NCBI GenBank assembly: GCA_963718685.1
Contig: OY970356.1
Location: forward strand, 62,001-126,000
Direction of reading: 5' to 3'
DNA length: 64,000 nt
From: CAVQWH01 sp963718685
GTDB taxonomy: Bacteria; Patescibacteriota; Saccharimonadia; Saccharimonadales; Saccharimonadaceae
Shown: positions 41,436-50,105 of the stretch, one piece after another
Numbering within the stretch: the stretch's first letter is position 1
How the letters are laid out: the number at the start of each line of letters is the position of its first letter
Program-made: the position numbers and the translations under genes
Notes under the pieces: generated by a model
The model's database searches: none
What the model was told of the DNA's origin: nothing
What the model saw: only the letters and a program-made list of their open reading frames with translations

Positions 41436-41566
41436 GTTGACACTTTTATAAACGCCCAAGAAGCAATTATTTGCTGTGGCTAATGCAATTTTAAAGCAGC
41501 CACAGCAACTCGTGCATTAGCATGGGCGTAAAGGTGTCAACAACCCGCTGTGGTTGCTTTTATTTT
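41436..41566 (+). ncRNA. Structured leader: pseudoknot versus intrinsic terminator
   Basis: Outer stem GTTGACAC and ACGCCCA (41436-41443, 41452-41458) pairs with TGGGCGT and GTGTCAAC (41523-41529, 41534-41541). Inside, stem A GCTGTGGC/GCCACAGC (41473-41480, 41499-41506) and stem B TAATGCA/TGCATTA (41481-41487, 41513-41519) interlock as an H-type pseudoknot. Alternatively GCAGCCACAGC (41496-41506) pairs with GCTGTGGTTGC (41547-41557), followed by TTTTATTTT, an intrinsic terminator. The two states exclude each other. Ligand unknown. Confidence 0.65.
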
Positions 41567-41593
41567 GGCGACTATTTTCGGGAGAAAGTTGCC

Positions 41594-42289
41594 ATGCTAG
41601 ACTCTACAGCCCTAAAACTACTTTCAGATACCGACCTTATCCAAGTCATTGAGGATATGTATGGTGACGCTCGTTATGGCGTTAGTAATGACTTTACGAA
41701 AAAATCTCTTGAGAAATACCCCGACAACATAGACACCACTACAATCGCTATGAAAATCGCTATCGTAGATATGGAAAACTCAACCCAGTTAAGTAGACAA
41801 CTCGGTGAAAAAGGCAATCGAAACATAAACCTTAGTGATATTGTCGATAAACTACAGTCTATAGAGTTTGATGAACGAGTGGCTAACGGCGACCGCTCCC
41901 TTGTCAGCGAATTGTCGCTATGGAGTAAAAGCAAGGGGCTTAATCTGTTCTCGTTCTTCAGTAAATACTGCACTTATCACAATACTTGTGTATACAGTAG
42001 AGACGACTACTCGATTTTTGATGGCGTGGTCAAAGAGCATATCGGCGACTACTTATCGCTCGAGGATTGTCGACAATTGTTTGGTCCCGACACCAAGCTT
42101 CGTAAGGGGCAAACGATAACACGGCTCGTTTCAAGTAAAATTGAGGCTATGCGACAGTCGTGCGACTACGAGCAGTATTGTCAGCTCATCGACTTTTTAC
42201 TCGATAAATACCAGATTACACGTCCAAACAAACGCCGTGAGTTGGATTGGTTTATATGGTACAGAAACAGAAATAAACCAATAGATTAA
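41594..42289 (+). CDS. Orphan protein controlled by the structured leader
   Basis: 231 residues starting MLDSTALKLL, 10 nt after GGGAG. The longer in-frame start at 41522 lies inside the leader structure and is rejected. Soluble, mostly helical, with aromatic-rich FSFFSKYCTYHN (near 123-134) and a C-terminus RRELDWFIWYRNR. I do not recognise the family. It precedes the restriction-modification gene by 142 bp, so a defence-related or regulatory role is a reasonable guess only. Confidence 0.65.
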   Translation: MLDSTALKLLSDTDLIQVIEDMYGDARYGVSNDFTKKSLEKYPDNIDTTTIAMKIAIVDMENSTQLSRQLGEKGNRNINLSDIVDKLQSIEFDERVANGDRSLVSELSLWSKSKGLNLFSFFSKYCTYHNTCVYSRDDYSIFDGVVKEHIGDYLSLEDCRQLFGPDTKLRKGQTITRLVSSKIEAMRQSCDYEQYCQLIDFLLDKYQITRPNKRRELDWFIWYRNRNKPID

Positions 42290-42431
42290 TATGTAGCCTT
42301 GAGCAAGAGATATAAGTCAAGGCTTGAAACATGCCTCTACAACGTTTTTTAAGGCACCATAGAGCGACTTTAACGTACAGATGGCATAAGTGTAGCTCAA
42401 CAGAGTAAATCATGGTAAAATATATTTTAAT

Positions 42432-45400
42432 ATGGCAAGCCTATTTGGTAAAAACAAACTTCGTGAAATTGCAACAAAACTACAGACCTCTGACTTAGTG
42501 GAAAAGATAGCTCTTGTTAAGACTTGGCACAATGATTACCACAATGGCAGCTTGAAACGTGATAAGGAAACCTCACGAGAACAAGCGTACAATCAAGACT
42601 TTTTTATTAAGATACTTGGCTACCAAGAAAAACCTGCTGTTCCGTATAGCTTTGAACCAAAAGCTACAACCGACAAGGGGCAACTACCTGACGCAGTACT
42701 TAGTCATACAGATGTTACAAAAGACATCAAAAATATAGCCGCAGCCGTAGAACTCAAGGGTGCTTCAGTCGACCTAGACCGTCCGCAACGACGTGAAGGC
42801 AACATGAGTCCAGTTCAGCAAGGCTTCAAGTACAAAACACAGTATCGCAACTGTCCATTTGTAGTGGTAAGTAACTTCTGGGAGTTCCGCCTTTATCACG
42901 ACAACCAACTTGATTACGAACTATGGACACTTGATGACTTAGTAGACCCAGAGGACGATTATCTCAAGTTCAAGACGTTCTACACGCTACTGCATAGCGA
43001 TAATCTCACCACGCCAAAAGGTACAAGCAAGACAGAGGGCTGGCTAAGTGATATTCATTTTGAGCAAGAGGAAATCGGTAAGAAATTCTATAGGTTATAC
43101 CGTGAAGCCAGGCTTGACCTGCTTAGAGATATTTATCGGCACAATGAGAGTGTTCGGTCAGATATTGATATGGGGATTGAGAAAGCTCAAAAGATTATTG
43201 ACCGCCTTGTTTTTGCCTGTTTCGCAGAAGACAGAGGACTATTACCTGATGACACACTACGGCGAGTTACTAAAGCTGCCGAAAACTCGGCATTTGGCGG
43301 TTCGTTATGGTCAACATTCAAAGCTTTTTTTGAAGCGATTGATGTCGGTAGTGAAAAGTTAGAAATACCAGACGGTTATAACGGTGGGCTTTTTGCAGCC
43401 GACTCAATACTTAACGCACTCCAAGTCAGCGATGAGCCTCTACGCAAAATTGCGAGTATTAGCAACTACAACTTTGAAGAAGATTTAAGCGTTAATATCT
43501 TAGGTCACATTTTTGAACAATCAGTTAGCGACCTAGAGGAAATAAAAAGTCAGGTTCAAGAAAGCCAAAACCTAGAGTCCATTCAGCAGTCACGACGTAA
43601 AAAAGACGGTATTTTCTATACCCCAGATTATATCGTGCGCTACATAGTAGATAATTCGCTCGGTGCATATCTACGTGACGAAGAAGAACGACTTAAAGTA
43701 GAGTTCAAACTCAAAGGCGACATCACAGACAAAAGCTATGAAAAGCGTGAACGCCAAGCTTACGGTAATTATCAGGAGTTTTTACAAAACGTAAAAATTG
43801 TAGACCCTGCTTGTGGGTCTGGGGCTTTTTTGGTCTATGTTTTTGACTACCTATTAGCTGAGAACAAGCGTGTAGCAAGTGTTCTTGGCAACAACCTTTT
43901 TAGCAATGAAGACTACATTAAATCAATCCTGCAAAACAACATTTATGGTGTTGACCTTAATGATGAGTCGGTAGAAATTACAAAGCTCTCACTCTGGCTC
44001 AAATCTGCTCAAAAAGGCAAAAAGCTCACAACTCTTGATAACAACATCAAGTGCGGCAATAGCTTAATTGACGACCCAGAAGTAGCCGGCGATAAAGCTT
44101 TTAATTGGCAAACTGAGTTCCCAGCAATTTTTGGAAACGGTGGTTTTGATGTGGTTGTTGGAAACCCACCTTATGGCGCATCAGTCTCTAATTCTGATAA
44201 AAAATATCTTGAACAGGAATACAAGACGTATGAGTATCAGCTAAATTCATACTCATTATTTTACGAATGTGGGCTAAGACTACTTAAGTCGGACGGATTG
44301 CTAGGTTTTATTACGCCCGCTACCTTTACTTATCAAAAATACTTTAACAAACTACGTAACCTTTTTCAGGAGTACACACAAATTTCTATTGCTAAGTACA
44401 CGTATGAAGTATTCCAAGACGCAGACATTGGCGACGCTGTATCGTGGGTTATAAAAAAGCAGCCAAATACAAAACAGCCTGTCACTTTGCGTATTTGTAA
44501 CACTCCTCAAGAACAAGACGTAATAACAACTCCAAAGAGTTACGGTGAAGTAGTCAGTAGTGACGGGCTTTATAACTTATCAGAACAAACTGTTCCTATA
44601 AAAGTGCCTACGAAACCACTAGGTAGTATTGCTATCATAACCGCAGGAATTAAACCCTATCAGGTTGGTAAAGGCACGCCTAAGCAAACTCGTGAAATAG
44701 TTACAAATAAGATATTCACTTCAGATAAAAAAATAGACGAAACGTATGTGCAGTGCGTTATTGGAAAAGACTTTAATCGTTACAGATTCACTAACGAACC
44801 TAAGATGTTTTTAAGTTATGGGAAGTGGCTTGCCGAACCAAGGGAAAATGCACCCTTTTTTGAACCAGAGAAGATTGTAGTAAGGCAGACGGCTGATTCA
44901 CTTATCTGTACCCTTGATAGTAAAAAGCGTATCAATCTTAACAATGTATATAACATTGGAACTAGCGATGAAAACTTTAACTTACGTTACATACTTGGTC
45001 TATTGAATAGCAGATTCATGAACTACTTGTATCAGGGAATATCGCAGGAAAAAGGACGTACATTTGCCGAAGTTAAAAAGAATTATCTTGAGAAGCTACC
45101 AATACCAACTCTGAGTATTACAGAACAATTAACAATGGTGAAACTAACGGATTCTATGCTTGAAGTCTACGCACAGGAGCATTTACTAGAGGCACATTTT
45201 ATGAAACTTATTCAAAACGAGTTCAGTATAGAAAAGTGGTCTACAAAACTTAGCAAATGGTGGACACTTGATTTTCCAGAGTTTATAAAAAACCTAAATG
45301 CCAATCTGGCACTTACTCAAAAAGATGAATTACTTCAAATGTTTGAAAAGTACAAACACCAATGCAAAGAACTAAACGCCGAAGTACAAAGTATTGAGCA

Positions 45401-45473
45401 AGAAATTGACAATTTAATATATGCAATCTACAACCTTACGCCAGAAGAAATCGCAACTGTAGAGAAAACATAA
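42432..45473 (+). CDS. Type IIG restriction-modification enzyme (Eco57I-like)
   Basis: 1013 residues in one chain. N-terminal PD-(D/E)xK nuclease with LPDAV (about 85-89) and VELKG (about 105-109). Gamma-class N6-adenine methyltransferase core: FYTPDYIVRYIV (motif X, about 397-408), DPACGSGAFLVYVF (motif I, about 457-470) and VVVGNPPYG (motif IV, about 573-581). The target-recognition domain (about 750-900) has LGLLNSRFMNYLYQ and KLPIPTLSITEQ. Cleaves unmodified DNA and methylates one strand of its own site. Possible -10 TGG-TAAAAT at 42413-42421. Confidence 0.93.
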   Translation: MASLFGKNKLREIATKLQTSDLVEKIALVKTWHNDYHNGSLKRDKETSREQAYNQDFFIKILGYQEKPAVPYSFEPKATTDKGQLPDAVLSHTDVTKDIKNIAAAVELKGASVDLDRPQRREGNMSPVQQGFKYKTQYRNCPFVVVSNFWEFRLYHDNQLDYELWTLDDLVDPEDDYLKFKTFYTLLHSDNLTTPKGTSKTEGWLSDIHFEQEEIGKKFYRLYREARLDLLRDIYRHNESVRSDIDMGIEKAQKIIDRLVFACFAEDRGLLPDDTLRRVTKAAENSAFGGSLWSTFKAFFEAIDVGSEKLEIPDGYNGGLFAADSILNALQVSDEPLRKIASISNYNFEEDLSVNILGHIFEQSVSDLEEIKSQVQESQNLESIQQSRRKKDGIFYTPDYIVRYIVDNSLGAYLRDEEERLKVEFKLKGDITDKSYEKRERQAYGNYQEFLQNVKIVDPACGSGAFLVYVFDYLLAENKRVASVLGNNLFSNEDYIKSILQNNIYGVDLNDESVEITKLSLWLKSAQKGKKLTTLDNNIKCGNSLIDDPEVAGDKAFNWQTEFPAIFGNGGFDVVVGNPPYGASVSNSDKKYLEQEYKTYEYQLNSYSLFYECGLRLLKSDGLLGFITPATFTYQKYFNKLRNLFQEYTQISIAKYTYEVFQDADIGDAVSWVIKKQPNTKQPVTLRICNTPQEQDVITTPKSYGEVVSSDGLYNLSEQTVPIKVPTKPLGSIAIITAGIKPYQVGKGTPKQTREIVTNKIFTSDKKIDETYVQCVIGKDFNRYRFTNEPKMFLSYGKWLAEPRENAPFFEPEKIVVRQTADSLICTLDSKKRINLNNVYNIGTSDENFNLRYILGLLNSRFMNYLYQGISQEKGRTFAEVKKNYLEKLPIPTLSITEQLTMVKLTDSMLEVYAQEHLLEAHFMKLIQNEFSIEKWSTKLSKWWTLDFPEFIKNLNANLALTQKDELLQMFEKYKHQCKELNAEVQSIEQEIDNLIYAIYNLTPEEIATVEKT

Positions 45474-45483
45474 GCTGCAAGTT

Positions 45484-45930
45484 ATGAAAGTTTACGCAGA
45501 CCAAGGAGTCAATCAACCCAAATTGGCGGCTCTAAAAAAGCAATACGGTTTTGACGTTATTCAGGCTCGTAGTATTGAGCAGAACATAGCTATCGCCGAC
45601 AATGTTCCTCACCCGTTTACTATTGGAATCTCGATGTTGGACGGTGGTGATTACATTGCTGGTGACGACATACATGATGTTGGCGAAGTCGTTGGCGGCA
45701 CAATTGTTGGCAAAGGCGGGGGCACGGATACGCTACACGTCTACACGGCGCATAAGGCTGGTTGCGAATTCTTTATTACCAATAATCCTCTGGACTTTAT
45801 CTACAATAGTAAAAAAGATAGAACTGATGGTAAGCGTCAGCAGCTTGAGGAGGTATTAGCTGGCATGAAAATTGTAACCCTTGATGAGTTTACGGAAAGC
45901 GTTAAAGAGCTTCACGATGTATCTTTCTAA
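45484..45930 (+). CDS. PIN-like domain protein coupled to the restriction enzyme
   Basis: 148 residues, starting 10 nt after the type IIG stop. MKVYADQGVNQPKLAALKKQ has an N-terminal strand-Asp; AHKAGCEFFITNNPLDFIYN resembles the second acidic strand of PIN-like RNases (FITNN-xLDF). Acidic residues are present at expected spots but the fold assignment is tentative. Its end overlaps the next gene by 14 nt. Confidence 0.6.
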   Translation: MKVYADQGVNQPKLAALKKQYGFDVIQARSIEQNIAIADNVPHPFTIGISMLDGGDYIAGDDIHDVGEVVGGTIVGKGGGTDTLHVYTAHKAGCEFFITNNPLDFIYNSKKDRTDGKRQQLEEVLAGMKIVTLDEFTESVKELHDVSF

Positions 45931-47386
45931 ATCTGACTTTCTTAAGTACCAATGCTGCCCTAGTTACTTGTGGCTCTGGAAGAATAACCCAGAACTGGTA
46001 CCTGATGATTCTCCAGCGGAAGTACGCGAAAATAAATTTGAGCAAGGAAATAAAGTTGAGCTTATCGCTCGCGAACTCTTCCCGACTGGGACGTTAGTTC
46101 AAGGATATAACACTCAAGCTGTCAGCGATACCGAGCAAATAGTAGCTGACGGTGCATCAGTAATATTTCAAGCAACCGTTATTACGCAACGCGGCTTACT
46201 AGCGATGGCAGACGTAATTGAACGCGAGGGTGACGGTTGGATTCTGTATGAAATCAAGTCATCAAGTAAAGTTAAGCCAGAACACATCCCTGACATGGCA
46301 TTCCAGAAACTAGCATTTGAAACGGCTGGTTACATCATTAACGCCACTAAAGTGATTCACTTAAACAAGGAATATGTGCGGCATGGCGAGCATATCGACC
46401 CGCAGTCATTTTTCGTTACCGAAGACGTGTCAGACAAGGTGGCAGTCATAATACCAGAAGTACGAGACCAAGTATCACTTGCGATTGAAAAGATGAATCA
46501 ATCAGAAGAGCCGACTGTTTGTCCGTGCCGCTCGTTATCACGAGGCAAGCATTGTCCGACGTTTGCACATTTCAATCCAGATGTACCAGAGTATTCCGTC
46601 TACGATGTGTCTCGTATGCAAGGTAAAAAGTTAGCCGAGTTAGTTGATTCCGATGTATTTAACATCAAAGATATTCCAGATGATTTCCCGCTGACAGATA
46701 ATCAGCAATCTCAAGTGGATATCGAAAAGCGTAGTACCACATATGTCGACTATGACTCCATAAAACGTGAGCTAGACACACTCGAGTTTCCGTTGTATTT
46801 TCTCGACTACGAATCAGTAAACCCAGCCATACCGCTCGCAGACGGCGTCCATCCGCATCAGCAAATGGTATTCCAGTACTCCTTGCACATCCTTGACACG
46901 CCAGACGCAGAACTGCGACATGCTGAACATTTATCAAGAGAGGCGAGTATAAATACGCTCGAAGCACTGACGAAACAAATGAGGGCAGATATTGGTGATA
47001 CGGGTTCGGTTATTGTCTGGCACAAACAGTTCGAGCGTGACCGAAACAAAGAGCTTGGTGAACTTTTTCCGCAATACTTCGACTTCTACGCATCGCTGAA
47101 TGAACGCATATACGACCTCAAAGAAATTTTTTCAAACAATTATTACATAGACCCTGGATTTCATGGGAGCAACTCGATAAAAGACGTACTGCCTGTGCTT
47201 GCACCAGAATTATCATACAAAGAACTCGCCATCGGCAAAGGCGACATAGCGGCAGTACGTTGGTACGAAATTGCTACGAACGAAAACAACGACGGAGCTG
47301 AGCAAGTTTTCACCGATTTGCTTGCATATTGCAAGCTGGACACCTTGGCTATGGTCAAGATTTACGAACATCTATTAACACTATAA
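45917..47386 (+). CDS. Cas4-like nuclease fused to a DUF2779/DEDD exonuclease
   Basis: 489 residues starting MYLSKSDFLKYQCCPSYLW, the typical N-terminus of DUF2779 proteins. Residues 1-230 look like a Cas4/RecB-type PD-(D/E)xK domain: EQGNKVELIARELFP, MADVIEREGDGWILYEIKSSSK (catalytic D, E, K) and Cys ligands CCPSY, CPCRS and HCPTF for an Fe-S or zinc site. Residues 290-489 carry a DEDDy exonuclease: YFLDYESVNPAIPL, VWHKQFERDRN and LLAYCKLDTLAM. Likely a DNA-end processing nuclease of the defence island. Confidence 0.82.
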   Translation: MYLSKSDFLKYQCCPSYLWLWKNNPELVPDDSPAEVRENKFEQGNKVELIARELFPTGTLVQGYNTQAVSDTEQIVADGASVIFQATVITQRGLLAMADVIEREGDGWILYEIKSSSKVKPEHIPDMAFQKLAFETAGYIINATKVIHLNKEYVRHGEHIDPQSFFVTEDVSDKVAVIIPEVRDQVSLAIEKMNQSEEPTVCPCRSLSRGKHCPTFAHFNPDVPEYSVYDVSRMQGKKLAELVDSDVFNIKDIPDDFPLTDNQQSQVDIEKRSTTYVDYDSIKRELDTLEFPLYFLDYESVNPAIPLADGVHPHQQMVFQYSLHILDTPDAELRHAEHLSREASINTLEALTKQMRADIGDTGSVIVWHKQFERDRNKELGELFPQYFDFYASLNERIYDLKEIFSNNYYIDPGFHGSNSIKDVLPVLAPELSYKELAIGKGDIAAVRWYEIATNENNDGAEQVFTDLLAYCKLDTLAMVKIYEHLLTL

Positions 47387-47415
47387 GTATTAAACCGTGT
47401 CTGTCTGAACTAGCG

Positions 47416-47421
47416 TATAAT
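47416..47421 (+). promoter_or_regulatory. -10 box of the ImmA/IrrE-PIN pair
   Basis: TATAAT, leader of about 10 nt before the ATG at 47438; no consensus -35. Confidence 0.5.
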
Positions 47422-47437
47422 AGTACCAAAGGCTACC

Positions 47438-48583
47438 ATGAATATTACAATCAAGCCAAATATATTAATTACGATGCGCAAGAACAGACATATTCCTGTC
47501 AGTATTTTGGCTGAAAAATTAAAAATATCCAAAGAAGAGTATCTCTCATACGAGAGTGAGCCTCGTGAAGTAACCATAGAAGAGGCTTCGAAGATTGCAA
47601 AAATTTACAAACGAAACTGGAGCTTGTTTTTACTAGAGTCACCTCCTGAAAAACCGAATTTTGGGCAAGACCACAGAACAAAAGATAACAAAGAAGCTGG
47701 CATTGGCTATTTAACCTATGATGCACTTGAGGAAGCGAATTATCTGCTCGATTTTGTTACGAGTATAGCCGAGGATAAAACTAATAAAATTCCTAAATTT
47801 GATACGACAGATAAGCCAAAAGATATGGCGAAAAAGTTTAGGGATATTTTGAAAATTTCCCTGGAAGACCTAGATAAATTACCATCTACCGCTGATGCCA
47901 CAAAGTTTTGGATAAAAAAATTAGGTACTATAGGCATTAATATTTCGACTCACAAGCTAGGAGATGATGACGGGATTCGTGCATTTTCCATTTTTCGAGA
48001 CTTCAAAGCAGCCATAGTTTTGAACAGTGAAGAGACAGATAACGGTAAGTTATTTTCACTAATGCACGAGGTTGGTCATATATTAATCCGAAATACGGGT
48101 GTATGCGACCTCCATAGAGACTCTATCGAGAGTTTCTGTAATGAGTTTGCTTCGCAAGTCCTTATACCTAGTGAGACTTTCGACTTGTTGCTAGAGCGCC
48201 ACAAAGTAAATGCGGAAAATGCGGCAATTACTTCACAAACACTGGCTCGGTCACTCGGTGTTAGTCGTTTGGCAGTCTTAACAAGGATGCTAACTACGAA
48301 AATTATCGGAACCACACTCTATGACACATTGAGTAGCGAAGAGTATAGAAAATTTTATATACAAAAACAACAGAAGCGTAAACGACAAAAAGACTCCTCA
48401 GTAAAACCTATAATCAATCCATACGTCGTAAGGAAAGCCAGGCTCGGAAACCTCTTTCTCGGCGACATTTTGCAAGCTTATCATCAATCCAAGATAACAC
48501 CGTTTGAAGCAAGTAATTACCTTGGATTCAAACCGCAGACGATTGGTAAATTTAATGAATGGGTGGGCACTCATGAAGGATGA
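47438..48583 (+). CDS. HTH-ImmA/IrrE metallopeptidase, likely antitoxin
   Basis: 381 residues. N-terminal XRE-like HTH (PVSILAEKLKISKEEYLSYE, about 20-39), then the ImmA/IrrE peptidase domain with zinc motif LMHEVGHILIR (about 206-216) and ESFCNEFASQVLIP, and a C-terminal helical extension. Proteins of this architecture paired with a PIN-domain protein (DUF4411) behave as type II toxin-antitoxin modules. The stop overlaps the PIN gene start (ATGA, 48580-48583). Confidence 0.88.
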   Translation: MNITIKPNILITMRKNRHIPVSILAEKLKISKEEYLSYESEPREVTIEEASKIAKIYKRNWSLFLLESPPEKPNFGQDHRTKDNKEAGIGYLTYDALEEANYLLDFVTSIAEDKTNKIPKFDTTDKPKDMAKKFRDILKISLEDLDKLPSTADATKFWIKKLGTIGINISTHKLGDDDGIRAFSIFRDFKAAIVLNSEETDNGKLFSLMHEVGHILIRNTGVCDLHRDSIESFCNEFASQVLIPSETFDLLLERHKVNAENAAITSQTLARSLGVSRLAVLTRMLTTKIIGTTLYDTLSSEEYRKFYIQKQQKRKRQKDSSVKPIINPYVVRKARLGNLFLGDILQAYHQSKITPFEASNYLGFKPQTIGKFNEWVGTHEG

Positions 48584-49101
48584 CTATGGCTCGCCAGACC
48601 GATTTGCTTCAAGAGCTTAATCAAAAATACGTTATAGACGCTTGTTCTTTGCTAGATTTCTGGGGTTCAATTAAAGATTATCGAAGAGTTTATGATGTCG
48701 AGGTTGATTCCTTTCGAAAAATTTGGGATTACATTGCTCAGCAAATCGCAGATGGGACAATAATCCTTCCGACAGTAATCCATGGCGAAGTAGATAAAAC
48801 GACAGTCAAGGAATTTCATGAATGGCTTCTAAAACATAAAAAACTCTGCATGGACCACGATGAAGTAACTGCCGAACTTGCGCAGATAGTGAATAAAATT
48901 CCAATTTACACAACTAGTAAGGCGAGCCTGCCTGATGCAATCTTAGTTGCAATAGCAAAAAATCGAGGTCTAACAGTAATTACTTCTGAGCACAAAGATG
49001 CGGTGCTGAATATAAACAAACCTATGGTTCCAAATGTATGCGAAGAATTAGGGGTTAAATGGGTCAGCTTGCCGGAATATTTTGTAAAAGAGAATTTGTA
49101 G
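48580..49101 (+). CDS. PIN-domain (DUF4411-like) protein, likely toxin
   Basis: 173 residues. KYVIDACSLLDFWG (first acidic Asp, about 16-29), VIHGEVDKT (Glu, about 67-75), SLPDAILVAIAKNRG (Asp) and LTVITSEHKD (third strand): the quartet of PIN RNases. It is translationally coupled to the HTH-ImmA/IrrE gene. RNA cleavage is expected from the family, the target unknown. An alternative start MARQ lies 6 nt downstream. Confidence 0.87.
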   Translation: MTMARQTDLLQELNQKYVIDACSLLDFWGSIKDYRRVYDVEVDSFRKIWDYIAQQIADGTIILPTVIHGEVDKTTVKEFHEWLLKHKKLCMDHDEVTAELAQIVNKIPIYTTSKASLPDAILVAIAKNRGLTVITSEHKDAVLNINKPMVPNVCEELGVKWVSLPEYFVKENL

Positions 49102-49173
49102 GTTATTAAAATAATGACAAATATATCCAGTGTAATACCCCTCTATTCCCTTCGGGGGAGTGATATAACAGTG

Positions 49174-49270
49174 CTAGAATGACGTTGATTGCTTGTATCC
49201 CATGCCGTTAAGGATGTCGTTCCAGCGTAATATCTCATCTACGAGTTCTTTATAAATCGACTGGATTAGG
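49174..49270 (-). pseudogene. Detached native 3' end of the serine recombinase gene
   Basis: Reading leftward from the attR core, codons LVT continue as LIQSIYKELVDEILRWNDIL, then 11 more residues to a stop at 49174. The recombinase at 37906 enters its core in the same frame (SVLVT). Joining the two ends, as in the excised circle, gives a 547-residue recombinase whose new tail is an amphipathic helix. Confidence 0.85.
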
Positions 49271-49277
49271 GTCACCA
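49270..49277 (+). other. attR core of the tRNA-Glu element
   Basis: GGTCACCA, identical to the tRNA-Glu end. To its right lies host sequence: the hairpin CCAAAGAAA/TTTCTTTGG that originally followed the tRNA. Confidence 0.8.
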
Positions 49278-49460
49278 AAGAAAGCGCCTCACTCCAACGG
49301 AGTGGGGTGTTTTCTTTGGAGGATTTCCGCAGGAAATCCAAACCCCGAAGGGGTGCGAATTCTGTCACAATCTTTGATTTGACAGAATCTAGCTGATGGT
49401 AGAACTAGGAGCAATGCGAATAGTTATATCATCTAGCGTTCTTACCCCGTGAGGTCACCA
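49278..49460 (+). repeat. tRNA-3'-end mini-element (Glu unit)
   Basis: 183 bp ending in CCCCGTGAGGTCACCA (49445-49460), a 16-nt copy of the tRNA-Glu end. It opens with a CCA-anchored terminator hairpin (49275-49283 with 49311-49319), then perfect hairpins GATTTCC/GGAAATC, ACCCC/GGGGT and a 10-bp GATTCTGTCA-type stem. The 11.3-kb element inserted between the tRNA and this unit, so the unit is older. Confidence 0.7.
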
Positions 49461-49471
49461 TATTTGCAATC

Positions 49472-49500
49472 AAAAGACGTTTTAGCGTCTTTTTTTATTT
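49472..49500 (+). terminator. Intrinsic terminator, probably the ancestral tRNA-Glu terminator
   Basis: AAAAGACG (49472-49479) pairs with CGTCTTTT (49486-49493) and runs into TTTTATTT, 12 nt after the second copy of the tRNA-Glu 3' end. Confidence 0.8.
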
Positions 49501-49538
49501 GACACAACCATGGCAGGGTTCTCATAATATAAGTCAGA

Positions 49539-50105
49539 GTGAAAACACGATATCGCACTAAATTAATAGCTGCTTTAATACTGACAGCTACACTGGCAGT
49601 AGCGCCTTTTGCTATGGCTGCTAATAACTCTAGCGGTTTAAGTGATAAACAAATTGAAAATATTCGCCAAAATTGCGTCCAGGCCCAGGTTTCTTTGCAG
49701 CAAATTCAATATAGCGATGCAGCTGCTAGAGTAAATCGTGGCCAGGCTTATGAAACTTTGCTTAACAAATTAATGGCGCCCTTCAACAGTCGGGTAGCAT
49801 TAAATAGGCTCGATAAAGCTACTGACTTGACTTCTGCTACTACCGATCTGGAAAATGCCGTAAACACTTTTAAAAATGACTACAACACTTACAGCGACGC
49901 CTTGGCTAATACCTTAACCATAAAGTGCCAGAATAAGCCTGAGGATTTTTATGCAGCCCTTCAGGAAGCGCGAGATGGCAGACAACAGGTTCACAGCGAC
50001 CTTCAAGCTGTAGATGTTCTTATTAATCAATATGATAAGCAGGTAGTTGACTTAGGCAACTCGCTAGATAACGGCACGGCTTCGTCTGGAGCGAACTCAC
50101 CATGA
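49539..50105 (+). CDS. Secreted protein with signal peptide
   Basis: 188 residues, GTG start. Signal peptide KLIAALILTATLAVAPFAMA ends with AMA-AN (cleavage near residue 27). The mature part is helical with two Cys (QNCVQAQ and IKCQNKP) and heptad-like segments, so a periplasmic or surface coiled-coil is likely. A -10-like CATAAT/TAATAT lies 8-10 nt upstream. Its stop overlaps the next gene (ATGA at 50102-50105). Confidence 0.7.
   Translation: MKTRYRTKLIAALILTATLAVAPFAMAANNSSGLSDKQIENIRQNCVQAQVSLQQIQYSDAAARVNRGQAYETLLNKLMAPFNSRVALNRLDKATDLTSATTDLENAVNTFKNDYNTYSDALANTLTIKCQNKPEDFYAALQEARDGRQQVHSDLQAVDVLINQYDKQVVDLGNSLDNGTASSGANSP

Larger units (their letters stand above)
37947..49277. mobile_element. 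Integrative element with defence genes, inserted at tRNA-Glu
   Basis: About 11.33 kb between two GGTCACCA cores. A serine recombinase lies at the left end. Cargo: a catalytic-domain-less recombinase relative, two orphan genes, a type IIG restriction-modification enzyme, a PIN-like protein, a Cas4-like/DEDD nuclease, and an ImmA/IrrE-PIN pair. The element keeps tRNA-Glu intact because CCA is inside the core. No conjugation, replication or capsid gene is seen. Confidence 0.88.

Noticed and set aside
41522..41593. Start of the 231-residue gene at ATG 41522
   Set aside because: That ATG lies in the closing arm of the leader structure and has no SD; GGGAG precedes the ATG at 41594.
49174..49368. 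Independent 64-codon gene at the right end of the element
   Set aside because: Only the part inside the att core is element sequence and it matches the recombinase frame; the upstream half is the hairpin unit of the tRNA, so this is a detached gene end, not a gene.
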